Below are positions 1 through 7,687 of a stretch of DNA of 23,578 nucleotides, piece after piece; position 1 is the first letter of the stretch; every line of letters begins with the position of its first letter. Both the position numbers and the translations under genes were made by a program. This DNA is from JARRNO01 sp037384885 (GTDB taxonomy: Bacteria; Acidobacteriota; UBA4820; DSQY01), in assembly GCA_037384885.1 (NCBI GenBank), contig JARRNO010000081.1:1-23578 (forward strand). The letters are read 5' to 3'. The notes under the pieces were generated by a model that made no database searches, was not told the DNA's origin, and saw nothing but the letters and a program-made list of their open reading frames with translations.

Positions 1-1
1 C

Positions 2-916
2 GATTTCAAGGCCTTCGACGATCCCGCGGCCGCCCACGAGTGGTTGTCCCGCTACAAGGGGGATTATCCGCTGGTGATCAAGGCGGACGGTCTGGCCGCG
101 GGCAAGGGCGTCCTTATTTGTGAAAACGAGAAGGAAGCCCGCGACGCGGTCCGCCGCGTCATGGTGAACAAGGATTTCGGCAAGGCGGGCGACTGGCTGC
201 TGATCGAGGAGTTTTTGCAGGGAGAAGAAGCCTCCGTGCTTGCCTTCTGCGACGGCCACCGGGCGGTTCTCATGCCGCCGGCGCGCGACTACAAGCGCGC
301 GCTGGACGGAGACCGGGGGCTCAATACGGGCGGCATGGGCGCCTACTCGCCCACCTCTCACATCCATCCGGCCCTGCTCGAAGAGATCGAAACGACCATC
401 ATTCAGCCGGTTCTGGACGGGATCCGGCGGGAAGGTGCGCCTTACCGGGGCGTGCTTTACGCGGGACTCATGCTGACGGAAAACGGACCGAAACTGCTCG
501 AAATCAACTGCCGGTTCGGAGATCCTGAAACCCAGGTCGTCCTGCCCCGCCTCTACAGCGATCTCTTTCCGGTTCTCCTGGCTTGCGCGCGCGGCGACCT
601 GGGGCGGACGGAAATCCAGTGGGCGGATGTGGCGGCTGTGACCGTCGTGCTCTGTTCCGGAGGCTATCCCGGGGCCTATAAGAAAGGATTGGAGATCAAG
701 GGGTTGGAAGATGCAGCCCGGCAGGAAGGGGTCATCGTGTTCCATGCGGGAACCCGCCGGGAAGGGGACAAGGTCCTGACTGCGGGCGGCAGGGTTCTGA
801 ACGTCACCGCCCTCGGCAGCAACCTTGAAACGGCACGAAAACGCGCCTACGAGGCGGCCGGCCGAATTCGCTTCGAGGGGATGCAGCTTCGCACCGACAT
901 CGCCTTGAACGCGTAA
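2..916 (+). CDS. purD: Phosphoribosylamine-glycine ligase (GAR synthetase), 5' end missing
   Basis: Catalyses ATP-dependent ligation of glycine to 5-phosphoribosylamine, the second step of de novo purine synthesis, in the cytoplasm. The frame is open to the left window edge, so about 304 C-terminal residues of a protein usually about 420-430 long are present; the TTG at 44 is not the true start. Visible ATP-grasp hallmarks are KADGLAAGKGV near the start, then DYKRALDGDRGLNTGGMGAY, and the metal-binding stretch EINCRFGDPETQ. The C-terminal lobe (VTVVLCSGGYPG, then HAGTRR and GGRVLNVTA) is intact up to the TAA stop. The next gene follows after 35 bases in the same direction, so read-through is possible. 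Identification is secure; only the N-terminal domain cannot be judged. Confidence 0.96.
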   Translation, partial: DFKAFDDPAAAHEWLSRYKGDYPLVIKADGLAAGKGVLICENEKEARDAVRRVMVNKDFGKAGDWLLIEEFLQGEEASVLAFCDGHRAVLMPPARDYKRALDGDRGLNTGGMGAYSPTSHIHPALLEEIETTIIQPVLDGIRREGAPYRGVLYAGLMLTENGPKLLEINCRFGDPETQVVLPRLYSDLFPVLLACARGDLGRTEIQWADVAAVTVVLCSGGYPGAYKKGLEIKGLEDAARQEGVIVFHAGTRREGDKVLTAGGRVLNVTALGSNLETARKRAYEAAGRIRFEGMQLRTDIALNA

Positions 917-951
917 CACCGACCGGATTGAATCAAGAAAGCGAGGACAAC

Positions 952-2313
952 ATGACAGAGTTTCCCAAACTTCCCAAACTCGTGACCGAGTTGCCCGGGC
1001 CGCGGGCTAAGGAAGTGATCAAGAGAGACAACGAATTCGTCTCCACGTCTTACACGCGGGGTTACCCGCTCGTGGCTGAAGAGGGCCAGGGCGCCGTCGT
1101 CAAGGATGTGGACGGCAACTATTTTCTCGATTTCGCCGCCGGAATCGCCGTCATGGTGACGGGCCACAGCCACCCCAAGATCGTGGAAGCGATCCGGGAC
1201 CAGGCCGGCAAGCTGGTTCACATGAGCGGCACGGATTTCTACTATTCGCAACAGGTGAAGGCCGCCGAGGCTCTTGTGAAGCACATGCCCGGCAAGGATC
1301 CCAAGCGGGTCTTTTTCGGCAATTCGGGCGCCGAAGCCAATGAATGCGCCATCAAACTGGCCAAGTATCACACCGGCCGGAAGCGGTTCATCGCCTTCCA
1401 CGGCGCGTTCCACGGCCGCACCACCGGGGCGCTGGCCCTCACCGCGTCCAAGGCGGTCCAGAAGGAAAAGTTCTTCCCTCTCATGGAGGGGGTGACGCAC
1501 ATCCCGTACCCGGACCCTTACCGGCCTTACGGACCGGCCTCGGGCAAGGGCGCCTTCGATCCCCTCGTCTACCTCGAGGAAACCGTTTTCAGAACGATCG
1601 TGCCGCCGTCGGAAGTGGCCGCCGTTTTCGTCGAGCCCATCCAGGGCGAAGGCGGCTACGTGGTTCCGCCAGCGGAATTCTTCCACGGGTTGAGAAGGCT
1701 GTGCGACAAGTACGGCATCCTCCTCGTGGACGACGAGGTCCAGGCGGGAATGGGCCGGACGGGCAAGTTCCTGGCCATCGAGCATTACGGGGTCCAGGCG
1801 GACATCACCAGCCTGGCCAAGGGCATCGCATCGGGCCTTCCCCTCTCCGCCTGCATCGCTTCCAGCGAAGTCATGAACTGGCCTCCCGGCAGCCACGCCA
1901 GCACCTTCGGCGGCAACGCCGTGGCGTGCCGGGCGTCCATCGCCACCCTGGAACTGCTGGACGGCGGATTGATGGACAATGCGGCGGAGCAGGGCGAATT
2001 CCTGATTGACAGCCTCAGGGAGATGATGGGCAAATACGACCCCATCGGCGACGTCCGCGGGAAGGGGCTCATGATCGGCGTGGAATTCGTGAAGGACCGC
2101 GCCACCAAGGAACGGGCGCCCGAACTGCGGGACGAGGTGGTCCGGCAGTGCTTCAAGAGAGGGCTGCTGGTCCTCGGATGTGGGCCCAACACCCTTCGCA
2201 TTTCGCCGCCGCTGGTCATCGACCGGGAGCAGGCGAGGGCCTTCCTGGACATCTTCGAAGAATCGCTCCAGAAAGCCGTGAAGAAGCTGGGCTACAAAGG
2301 CTTTCCCTTCTGA
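952..2313 (+). CDS. Class-III PLP-dependent aminotransferase (4-aminobutyrate/acetylornithine type)
   Basis: A fold-type I aminotransferase of 453 residues. ATG 952 is preferred over the upstream TTG at 928 because a GAGG ribosome site lies five bases before it. The family's features are all visible: the N-terminal LDFAAGIAVMVTGHSHP segment, the phosphate-binding GNSGAEANECAIK, HGAFHGRT, the cofactor aspartate in LLVDDEVQAGMGRTGK, the Schiff-base lysine in TSLAKGIASGLP, and STFGGNAVACRA. Related enzymes use 4-aminobutyrate, ornithine, acetylornithine or lysine as amino donor with 2-oxoglutarate; a branch also contains amino-acid racemases. The substrate cannot be decided from sequence, and no arginine-synthesis or GABA-pathway gene is adjacent, so no gene symbol is given. 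Neighbours (purD, an MBL hydrolase) do not narrow the role. Confidence 0.92.
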   Translation: MTEFPKLPKLVTELPGPRAKEVIKRDNEFVSTSYTRGYPLVAEEGQGAVVKDVDGNYFLDFAAGIAVMVTGHSHPKIVEAIRDQAGKLVHMSGTDFYYSQQVKAAEALVKHMPGKDPKRVFFGNSGAEANECAIKLAKYHTGRKRFIAFHGAFHGRTTGALALTASKAVQKEKFFPLMEGVTHIPYPDPYRPYGPASGKGAFDPLVYLEETVFRTIVPPSEVAAVFVEPIQGEGGYVVPPAEFFHGLRRLCDKYGILLVDDEVQAGMGRTGKFLAIEHYGVQADITSLAKGIASGLPLSACIASSEVMNWPPGSHASTFGGNAVACRASIATLELLDGGLMDNAAEQGEFLIDSLREMMGKYDPIGDVRGKGLMIGVEFVKDRATKERAPELRDEVVRQCFKRGLLVLGCGPNTLRISPPLVIDREQARAFLDIFEESLQKAVKKLGYKGFPF

Positions 2314-2345
2314 TCCGCAGCGGAGTGCGGACTTGTGACGCGGGT

Positions 2346-2380
2346 CACGTCCGCCGCCCCGCCGGGGCGGGGCGGATGTG
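2346..2380 (+). other. Strong GC-rich hairpin in the gap before the MBL hydrolase gene
   Basis: Bases 2346-2355 pair with 2371-2380 (ten pairs including one G-T). Inside, 2356-2360 pair with 2364-2368, leaving a three-base loop and a two-base bulge. No T tract follows, so it is not a canonical intrinsic terminator. It may end the aminotransferase transcript, stabilise its 3' end, or overlap the promoter of the next gene, whose -10-like element begins at 2379. Just upstream is a small inverted repeat, GTGAC-N4-GTCAC (2335-2348). Structure is seen; role is unknown. Confidence 0.45.
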
Positions 2381-2387
2381 CTAAGCT
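2379..2387 (+). promoter_or_regulatory. Extended -10-like element upstream of the MBL hydrolase
   Basis: TGCTAAGCT matches an extended -10 pattern (TG-N-TAnnnT) and would place transcription start around 2394, just before the GGAG at 2399-2402 and ATG at 2408. No good -35 is seen, as expected if the extended -10 carries recognition. It shares the TGCTA core with four other promoter candidates in this window. The site overlaps the right arm of the GC hairpin. Confidence 0.35.
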
Positions 2388-2407
2388 GGTGCAAAATCGG
2401 AGCCGTC

Positions 2408-3217
2408 ATGGAAGTGCTGATTTGGGGTGCTCGGGGCAGTGTTCCCAATTTCTCGAAGGATAAGATCCGGTTCGGCACCAACACACCTTGCGTGGAAGTC
2501 CGGCTGGCGGGCGGCCAGCGCCTCGTTTTCGACGCGGGAACGGGGATTGTCTCCCTGGGGGAGACCGCGGCGGGCGAATCCCGCCCGGATCTGCACCTCT
2601 TTCTCACGCACTTTCACTGGGACCACATCCAGGGCCTGCCCTTCTACCGGGGCCTCTACGATGAATCGTGCCGGATCCGCGTGTATGGGAAGCCGGGGAT
2701 CGAAACGGTCTTTCCGGTGCAGATGTCCGAACCCTTTTCGCCCGTTCCCTTCGAAACGCTTCCCGCGGACGTCCAGGTTCAGCCGGTTGTGGAGACGCTG
2801 GAGCTCGAAGGCGCCAGCGTCACGCCCTTTTCCTTGAACCATCCCCAGGGCTGCTACGGGTACGTCCTTGAAGAGAGCGGCGCCAAGTTGGTGTACGCCA
2901 CGGATACCGAGCCCGATCAGGGCGAAGGGGACCGGCGGCTCCTTGAAGCGGCGGAGTCCGCCGACCTTCTCATCATGGATACGAACAACAGCCTGGAAGA
3001 AGCAACGCATCGCAGCGGGTGGGGGCATTCCACGTGGCGGGACGCGGCCTCCGTCGCGAGCAAAGCCGGGGTCAAGAAGCTCGTGCTCTTCCACCACGAT
3101 CCCTTTCACGACGACGCCAAGGTCCTGGAAAAAGAAAACCTGGCCCGGGACATCTTTCCGTCTTCATTCAGCGCCTACGAGGGGATGAGGTTGCGGCCGG
3201 GGTCCGAAGGGAGATGA
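2408..3217 (+). CDS. Metallo-beta-lactamase-fold hydrolase (COG1235-like)
   Basis: A 269-residue soluble MBL-fold protein starting at ATG 2408, with GGAG five bases upstream; the longer reading from 2378 lacks a ribosome site. The N-terminus MEVLIWGARGSVPN and the metal-binding LTHFHWDHIQGLP (HxHxDH) are typical. Further ligands are likely the His in FSLNHPQGCYGY, the Asp in LVYATDTEP and the His in VLFHHDPFHDD. This branch contains phosphoribosyl cyclic phosphodiesterases (PhnP-like) and other phosphodiesterases; the substrate here is unknown. Its TGA overlaps the ATG of folK (ATGA), so the two are translationally coupled, although no functional link is evident. Confidence 0.88.
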   Translation: MEVLIWGARGSVPNFSKDKIRFGTNTPCVEVRLAGGQRLVFDAGTGIVSLGETAAGESRPDLHLFLTHFHWDHIQGLPFYRGLYDESCRIRVYGKPGIETVFPVQMSEPFSPVPFETLPADVQVQPVVETLELEGASVTPFSLNHPQGCYGYVLEESGAKLVYATDTEPDQGEGDRRLLEAAESADLLIMDTNNSLEEATHRSGWGHSTWRDAASVASKAGVKKLVLFHHDPFHDDAKVLEKENLARDIFPSSFSAYEGMRLRPGSEGR

Positions 3218-3729
3218 AGGCCTTGACCGGTACAACCGGCCCCGTCGCCCTGCTCCTGGGCGGCAACCTCGGGCGACGCGCCCTCTACCTCGAACTGGCT
3301 TGCAAGCTGCTGGCGGGCGCCGGAAGCCTTGAAATCGCCGCATCGTCCTCCGTGTTCGAAACGGAACCCGTGGAAACCGAGGGGGTTCAGCCCTGGTATT
3401 TGAACCAGGTCCTGCTGGTGGAAACCCGGTACAGCCCTGAAATGCTTTTGAATTTCTGCGTGGGGGTGGAAGCGTTCCTGGGCCGGCGTAGAACGGGCTA
3501 TCACGGCCCCAGGACCCTCGATATCGACATTCTCTTCTACGACGGAATCGTGAGAAAGACCCCCCGGCTTGTGCTGCCCCACCCCGCGCTCGTCCGCCGG
3601 AAGAGCATCTTGGCCCCCCTGGCCGATGTGGCGCCCCGGTGGCGGCACCCCCTTGCAGGAAAGACCGTTCGGGAGATGCTGGGGGAATGCGCGGACGCTG
3701 CGTCCGTTACCCGCTGCGGGGAGGTATGA
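3214..3729 (+). CDS. folK: 2-amino-4-hydroxy-6-hydroxymethyldihydropteridine pyrophosphokinase
   Basis: HPPK transfers pyrophosphate from ATP to hydroxymethyl-dihydropterin in folate synthesis. At 171 residues it has the usual single-domain length. Characteristic segments are LLLGGNLGRR (the family usually has GSN at this point), VFETEPVETEG followed by PWYLNQVLLVET, the catalytic GRRRTGYHGPRTLDIDIL, and LPHPALVRRKSILAPLADVAP. The start is the ATG within the ATGA overlap with the upstream hydrolase, with an AGGGAG ribosome site just before it. No folP or folB lies nearby. The gene converges with the minus-strand membrane protein at 3786. Confidence 0.95.
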   Translation: MKALTGTTGPVALLLGGNLGRRALYLELACKLLAGAGSLEIAASSSVFETEPVETEGVQPWYLNQVLLVETRYSPEMLLNFCVGVEAFLGRRRTGYHGPRTLDIDILFYDGIVRKTPRLVLPHPALVRRKSILAPLADVAPRWRHPLAGKTVREMLGECADAASVTRCGEV

Positions 3730-3765
3730 CCCGGCAGATGGGGTAACCAACCCGGGCCCGGAGAG

Positions 3766-3777
3766 GGCGCCGGCGCC
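3766..3777. other. GC palindrome between two convergent genes
   Basis: GGCGCCGGCGCC is a perfect 12-base palindrome in the 56-base gap between the stop codons of folK (+) and the membrane protein (-). Its position suits a bidirectional 3'-end structure, but there is no T tract on either side, so terminator function is only a guess. Confidence 0.25.
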
Positions 3778-3785
3778 TCCTGAAA

Positions 3786-4259
3786 TCAAGCCGAGGGCAG
3801 TTTTTGCCGGACCGTGAGCGCCACCAGAAACCCGGCGAAGAGCAGCCCCACGCCGGCGAGGGCCAGCCAGGATTCGGAAGGGCGGTAGGATTGGTGCATG
3901 GCGTAGCCCAGGCAGAGGAACCCGGCGGCCCAAAAGAGCAGGGAAATTCCCACGAGCGTCCAGTACCCCGGGCGGAGGCCGTGGGCCCCTTTCCGGGTTT
4001 CCTTTGAGGTGAAGAAGTAGATGAGACCGCCCGTGAAGCCGGCGGCCGCGCCCGCCAGCCCGAGAACCAGCCAGATTTGCTGGGTTTTCTGATCGTAGGC
4101 CAATATGGCGAAACAGACCGCCATGATGATCAGGAGGAGCCCGTTGAACTTCGGCGAGCGAAAGGCGTAGCGCCGCCTCACGAGGTCGGAGACCGCCAAG
4201 ATCAGGATGAAAATCCCCCAGGCCATACAGAGCAGATCAAACAATTTAGGCAAAAACAT
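3786..4259 (-). CDS. Small multi-pass membrane protein of unknown function
   Basis: A 157-residue hydrophobic protein that I do not recognise. Five likely membrane helices can be seen: LFDLLCMAWGIFILILAV near the start, FNGLLLIIMAVCFAILAY, IWLVLGLAGAAAGFTGGLI, WTLVGISLLFWAAGFLCL, and WLALAGVGLLFAGFLVAL near the end. Charged loops (VRRRYAFRSPK, KETRKGAHG) separate them. ATG 4259 is preferred over the TTG at 4265 because GGAAGGGAA ends six bases before it on this strand. It lies 106 bases downstream of der in the same direction and may be read from the der transcript. No catalytic motif is visible. Confidence 0.75.
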   Translation of the reverse strand: MFLPKLFDLLCMAWGIFILILAVSDLVRRRYAFRSPKFNGLLLIIMAVCFAILAYDQKTQQIWLVLGLAGAAAGFTGGLIYFFTSKETRKGAHGLRPGYWTLVGISLLFWAAGFLCLGYAMHQSYRPSESWLALAGVGLLFAGFLVALTVRQKLPSA

Positions 4260-4365
4260 GGCCAATTCCCTTCCACTGAATACATTAATGACCGGCCGCG
4301 GCGTCTGCCACCTCGAAGGGGTCCGAAGCGGCTGCGGGGAAGAGAGTGTTGGGGCCGGAACCGGA

Positions 4366-5667
4366 CTACTGGCGCCGGTATTTGAGGATGAGGGGCGATC
4401 CTTCCAGCGGAAAGATCTCTCGGAGGCGGTTCTTGATGTAGCGGGTGTACGATCTGGGCGGAGGCACGGGCGTGTTGGTGAAAATCGTCAGGATGGGCGG
4501 GGCGGCTCCCGTCTGCGTGACGTATCGGATTTTGAATTCCTTCCCCTGGACGGCGGGCGGGGAGACCCGGGCGGTGATGTCCTGGAAGGCATCATTCAGC
4601 GTCGAGGTGGGGAAGCTGCGGCTGAAGTTGGAATAGGCATGCTCCACGGCGGGGAGAAGACGGTCCACGCGCCGTCCCGTCCTGGCTGAAAGCTTGACGT
4701 AGGGCGGCCAGTCGCAGAACGCCATGCGTTCCCGGATGTCGGCTTCCACTTCCGCCGCCTGTTCTTCTCCCTTCACGAGGTCCCACTTGTTCAGCACAAA
4801 AACGGCCGCCTTCCTCGACCCTTCGACGAGCCCCGCGATGTGGGCATCCTGGTGGGAGACCGGCCTGGAGGCGTCCAGCACGAGGACCGCCACGTGGCAC
4901 GAGGAAACAGCGCGGCGGGCCATGAGCACGCTCAGGACTTCGGCCCCTTTGTCGGTCCGGCTTTTGCGCCGGATTCCGGCGGTGTCCACGAGGACGTAGT
5001 TCTTGTTGTCGTACCGGAAGGCCGTGTCGATAGGATCCCGCGTCGTACCCGGGGTGTCCGAAACAAGAGACCGGTCCTGGCCGAGAAGCCGGTTCGCCAG
5101 GGAGGACTTGCCCACGTTCGGCCGGCCGACCACCGCGATCCGGACGGCTCCCGCGTCCTCAAGCGTCTCTTCCTGAGGAGGGGCATGTTCGAGGACATGG
5201 TCCATCAATTCCAGGACGCCGCCGCCGTGTTCCGCGGAGACGCTGAAGACATGCTCGATGCCGAGGCTCCAGAATTCGACCGACCGAACCTGGTGCTGCT
5301 CCACGTCCACCTTGTTCACAACCAGCGTGACGTCCTTGCCGGCCTTCATGAGCTTGCGGGCGATCTCCCGCTCCACGGGAAGGAGACCGGCGGCGCCGTC
5401 CACCACCAGGAGAATTTTGTCTCCGCCCTGGATGGCCGCGTCCACCTGTTCTTCCACGAGGGCGGCCATGGGATCCACCGAATTTCCGAGGATGCCGCCC
5501 GTGTCCACAAGCTGGAAGACCTTGTCTTCCTGGACAACCAGCTCATAGTTGAGATCGCGTGTGACGCCGGGAAGGTTGTGCACCAGCGCTTTACGCCGGC
5601 CGAGTATCCGGTTGAAGAGCGTGGATTTGCCCACGTTTGGGCGCCCGATGATGACGACGGAAAACAT
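4366..5667 (-). CDS. der: Ribosome-assembly GTPase Der (EngA)
   Basis: Double-GTPase that acts in 50S subunit maturation. The two G domains and a C-terminal KH-like domain are visible in 433 residues, the normal length. Each G domain has a P-loop (GRPNVGKST at the start and GRPNVGKSS at about residue 189), a G3 motif (DTGGILG; DTAGIRRKSRTDKGAE) and a G4 motif (NKVD; NKWD). The C-terminus (KIRYVTQTGAAPP, FTNTPVPPPRSYTRYIKNRLRE) is typical. ATG 5667 is chosen over ATG 5685 because GGGAGG lies nine bases upstream of 5667 and the protein then begins MFSVVIIGRPNVGKS, as in the family. The gene is transcribed divergently from the DUF59 gene. Confidence 0.96.
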   Translation of the reverse strand: MFSVVIIGRPNVGKSTLFNRILGRRKALVHNLPGVTRDLNYELVVQEDKVFQLVDTGGILGNSVDPMAALVEEQVDAAIQGGDKILLVVDGAAGLLPVEREIARKLMKAGKDVTLVVNKVDVEQHQVRSVEFWSLGIEHVFSVSAEHGGGVLELMDHVLEHAPPQEETLEDAGAVRIAVVGRPNVGKSSLANRLLGQDRSLVSDTPGTTRDPIDTAFRYDNKNYVLVDTAGIRRKSRTDKGAEVLSVLMARRAVSSCHVAVLVLDASRPVSHQDAHIAGLVEGSRKAAVFVLNKWDLVKGEEQAAEVEADIRERMAFCDWPPYVKLSARTGRRVDRLLPAVEHAYSNFSRSFPTSTLNDAFQDITARVSPPAVQGKEFKIRYVTQTGAAPPILTIFTNTPVPPPRSYTRYIKNRLREIFPLEGSPLILKYRRQ

Positions 5668-5687
5668 GCGTTCGATCCTCCCCATTC

Positions 5688-5696
5688 ATCTTAGCA
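5688..5696 (-). promoter_or_regulatory. Extended -10 promoter element for der
   Basis: Read on the minus strand this is TGCTAAGAT, an extended -10 about 20 bases before the chosen der start. Transcription would begin near 5681, just upstream of the GGGAGG ribosome site. No clear -35 is seen. It is one of five TGCTA-type elements in the window. Confidence 0.45.
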
Positions 5697-5745
5697 GAGT
5701 CCGCCATGGAGCGTGAGCCCTTTGTTCCGGGAAGGTCCGGCTCAT

Positions 5746-5768
5746 CCGGTGGGGATGAATTCCACCGG
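5746..5768. promoter_or_regulatory. Perfect inverted repeat, possible operator upstream of the DUF59 gene
   Basis: CCGGTGG (5746-5752) and CCACCGG (5762-5768) are perfect arms around a nine-base AT-richer centre. The repeat covers the expected -35 region of the TATACT box at 5778-5783 and lies in the gap between divergent der and DUF59. The size and position fit a dimeric repressor or activator site. The regulator is not known, and an RNA hairpin is the alternative. Confidence 0.35.
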
Positions 5769-5777
5769 GACGGGCGT

Positions 5778-5783
5778 TATACT
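5778..5783 (+). promoter_or_regulatory. -10 box upstream of the DUF59 gene
   Basis: TATACT matches the -10 consensus at five of six positions and lies 22 bases before ATG 5806, with AGGAGG between them at 5795-5800. No recognisable -35 precedes it; that space is taken by the inverted repeat at 5746-5768. The leader would be short, about 15 bases. Confidence 0.45.
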
Positions 5784-5805
5784 GAGTGGCAGGTAGGAGG
5801 AATTT

Positions 5806-6141
5806 ATGACTGAAGAACAGTCGGAAGCGAAAGAGACACAGCAAATCACAGAAGAGCAGTGCTTTGAAGCCCTCATGAACGTGCTCGATCCCGAGCTGGG
5901 ACTGGACGCCGTCAGCCTGGGTCTGATCTATAAATTGGAAGTGAAGGGAAATGTGGTTGACGTGGACATGACCATGACGTCGCCGGGTTGCCCGGTTGTC
6001 GATCAGATGATCTTTCAGGCCCAAAACGAGCTCGTCCGGCTGCCGGGGATCGAACAGGCGAACGTGAACCTGGTTTGGTCGCCGCCATGGACCCCGGAGA
6101 TGATGTCCCTCGAGGCGAAGATGGCGCTTGGATTTGCGTGA
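5806..6141 (+). CDS. MIP18/DUF59-family iron-sulfur cluster assembly protein
   Basis: A 111-residue protein of the DUF59/PaaD/SufT-like family, which helps mature or insert iron-sulfur clusters. The core begins after a 15-residue charged N-terminal extension: FEALMNVLDPELGLDAVSLG, then VDVDMTMTSPGCPVVDQM, which carries the family's conserved cysteine in the TSPGCP loop, and VNLVWSPPWTPEMMS near the end. A perfect AGGAGG lies five bases before ATG, so strong translation is likely. No suf or isc genes are next to it. It is followed after 130 bases by the sigma-54 regulator, probably a separate unit. Confidence 0.9.
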   Translation: MTEEQSEAKETQQITEEQCFEALMNVLDPELGLDAVSLGLIYKLEVKGNVVDVDMTMTSPGCPVVDQMIFQAQNELVRLPGIEQANVNLVWSPPWTPEMMSLEAKMALGFA

Positions 6142-6213
6142 GCGCCGCCGCGGAGGGACGGCCACGGACGGTGAAGGGGAAGGGTGAGGCTGCCGCCAAA
6201 GCGAGAGAGGTGA

Positions 6214-6242
6214 TTGTCCCTGCCACGCCCATTGTATTAATA
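6214..6242 (+). promoter_or_regulatory. Possible sigma-70-type promoter for the regulator cluster
   Basis: TTGTCC (6214-6219) and TTAATA (6237-6242) are spaced by 17 bases in a locally AT-rich stretch, 30 bases before ATG 6272. The match is only moderate. No GG-N10-GC sigma-54 promoter was seen in this gap. Confidence 0.3.
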
Positions 6243-6271
6243 TGAAAATTAAATCATAGGTGAACGGGACG

Positions 6272-7687
6272 ATGAGCGACCCTTTCAGCATTGTCATTGC
6301 GGATGACGACCCTGATGTTCTGACGGTCCTCGGGAAATATCTCGAGAATCCGCAATACCGGGTTTTGCTCGCGGAAAACGGAAGCAAGGCCCTTGAAATT
6401 TTAGAGCGTGAAGAAATCCGGCTGGTGATCAGCGACCTGATCATGCCGGGTGTGGACGGGTTGAAGCTGACCGAGGCCGTCAAGAGGAAGAATCCCGACA
6501 TCCCGGTGCTGATCATGACCGCTTATGGATCCATCGAGACCGCCGTGCACGCCATGCGCGTCGGCGCGTCGGACTATGTGACCAAACCGGTGAATCCGGA
6601 GGAGTTCAAGGTCAAGGTCGCCAAAGCGCTCGAACAATACGACCTGCACCGGGAGGTGACCGAACTCAAGCAGGACCTCTCCCGCAGCACGACGATCGCG
6701 GAGGTGGTCGGGGACAGTCCGGCCATGCGAAAGGTCCTGAACCTGGTCGCGCTGGTTGCCAAGAGAGACGTTCCGGTCGTTCTGATCGGGGAGAGCGGTA
6801 CGGGCAAGGAAGTTCTCGCCCAGGTGATTCACAACGCCAGTCCTCGCGCCAAGAATTCCTTCGTGGCCATTTCATGCGGCGCCGTTCCGGAAACCCTGCT
6901 GGAAAGCGAGCTGTTCGGGTATCTCAAGGGCGCCTTCACGGGCGCCTACGCGCCTAAGAAAGGCCTCTTCGAAGAAGCGGACGGCGGCACACTGTTTCTC
7001 GACGAAATCGGGGACGCCCCCATGTCCATCCAGACCAAGCTCCTCAGGGCGGTTCAAGAAGGGGAAATCCGCCGCCTCGGCAGCACAAGAACGATCCCGG
7101 TAAACGTGAGAATCCTAGCGGCGACAAACAAGGACCTGGGGCGCCAGGTGGAGACCCGGGAGTTCAGGGACGACCTTTTCTACCGGCTTTCGGTTGTGAC
7201 GATCCGCATCCCGCCGCTTGTGGAACGTAAGGAAGACATCCCCCTGCTGGCAGACCATTTTCTCAAGATTCACGGGCCGAAGATCAACGGGGAGGTGAAG
7301 GGGATCACCGCGGACGCCCGCTTCAGGCTGATGTCTTACTCATGGCCCGGCAATGTCCGCGAGCTCGAGAACATGATCCGGCGGGCACTCGTGGTCGCCC
7401 GGGGAGAGATGATCGCGGAATCGGACCTGTTCCCGGCGGGGCTGCACGTTCAGGGAGGATGGGATCCGGATACGGAGGGGATGAACGGCAAGGATGAAGG
7501 GTCCCTGCTGAATCCCCTTTCAGAAGCCCAGCATTCGTTTCATGACGCGTACTTCCGGGATGCGTTGACGCGGACGAGCGGCAACATCCGAAAGGTGGCG
7601 GAGCTGGCCGGAATCAGCAGAAAGAACGTCTACGAGCATCTCCGGCGCCTGGACATCGATCCCGCCGATTTCCGGAGGCGTTCATGA
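6272..7687 (+). CDS. Sigma-54-dependent response regulator (AtoC/NtrC type)
   Basis: A 471-residue transcription activator with three domains. The receiver (1-120) has the acidic pocket D11-D12, phosphoacceptor D55 in ISDLIMPGVDG and the conserved lysine in YVTKPV. The AAA+ domain has Walker A GESGTGKE (173-180), the sigma-54 contact loop GAFTGA (220-225) and Walker B LFLDE (D244-E245). The Fis-type helix-turn-helix is at the C-terminus (about 430-470, NIRKVAELAGISRKNVYEHL). ATG 6272 is preferred over GTG 6260 because AGGTGA lies eight bases before it. The stop overlaps the start of the next gene (ATGA), tying it to the phosphotransferase-like protein. Its target promoters and cognate sensor are not visible here. 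Confidence 0.93.
   Translation: MSDPFSIVIADDDPDVLTVLGKYLENPQYRVLLAENGSKALEILEREEIRLVISDLIMPGVDGLKLTEAVKRKNPDIPVLIMTAYGSIETAVHAMRVGASDYVTKPVNPEEFKVKVAKALEQYDLHREVTELKQDLSRSTTIAEVVGDSPAMRKVLNLVALVAKRDVPVVLIGESGTGKEVLAQVIHNASPRAKNSFVAISCGAVPETLLESELFGYLKGAFTGAYAPKKGLFEEADGGTLFLDEIGDAPMSIQTKLLRAVQEGEIRRLGSTRTIPVNVRILAATNKDLGRQVETREFRDDLFYRLSVVTIRIPPLVERKEDIPLLADHFLKIHGPKINGEVKGITADARFRLMSYSWPGNVRELENMIRRALVVARGEMIAESDLFPAGLHVQGGWDPDTEGMNGKDEGSLLNPLSEAQHSFHDAYFRDALTRTSGNIRKVAELAGISRKNVYEHLRRLDIDPADFRRRS

Noticed and set aside
847..2607. 586-residue open frame on the minus strand across the aminotransferase gene
   Set aside because: It is the antisense shadow of a well-supported gene in GC-rich DNA, with no domain motif and a composition rich in Arg, Gly and His.
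4840..5694. 284-residue plus-strand open frame across der
   Set aside because: It is antisense to the clear Der GTPase; His/Asp/Val-rich composition, no motif, no ribosome site.
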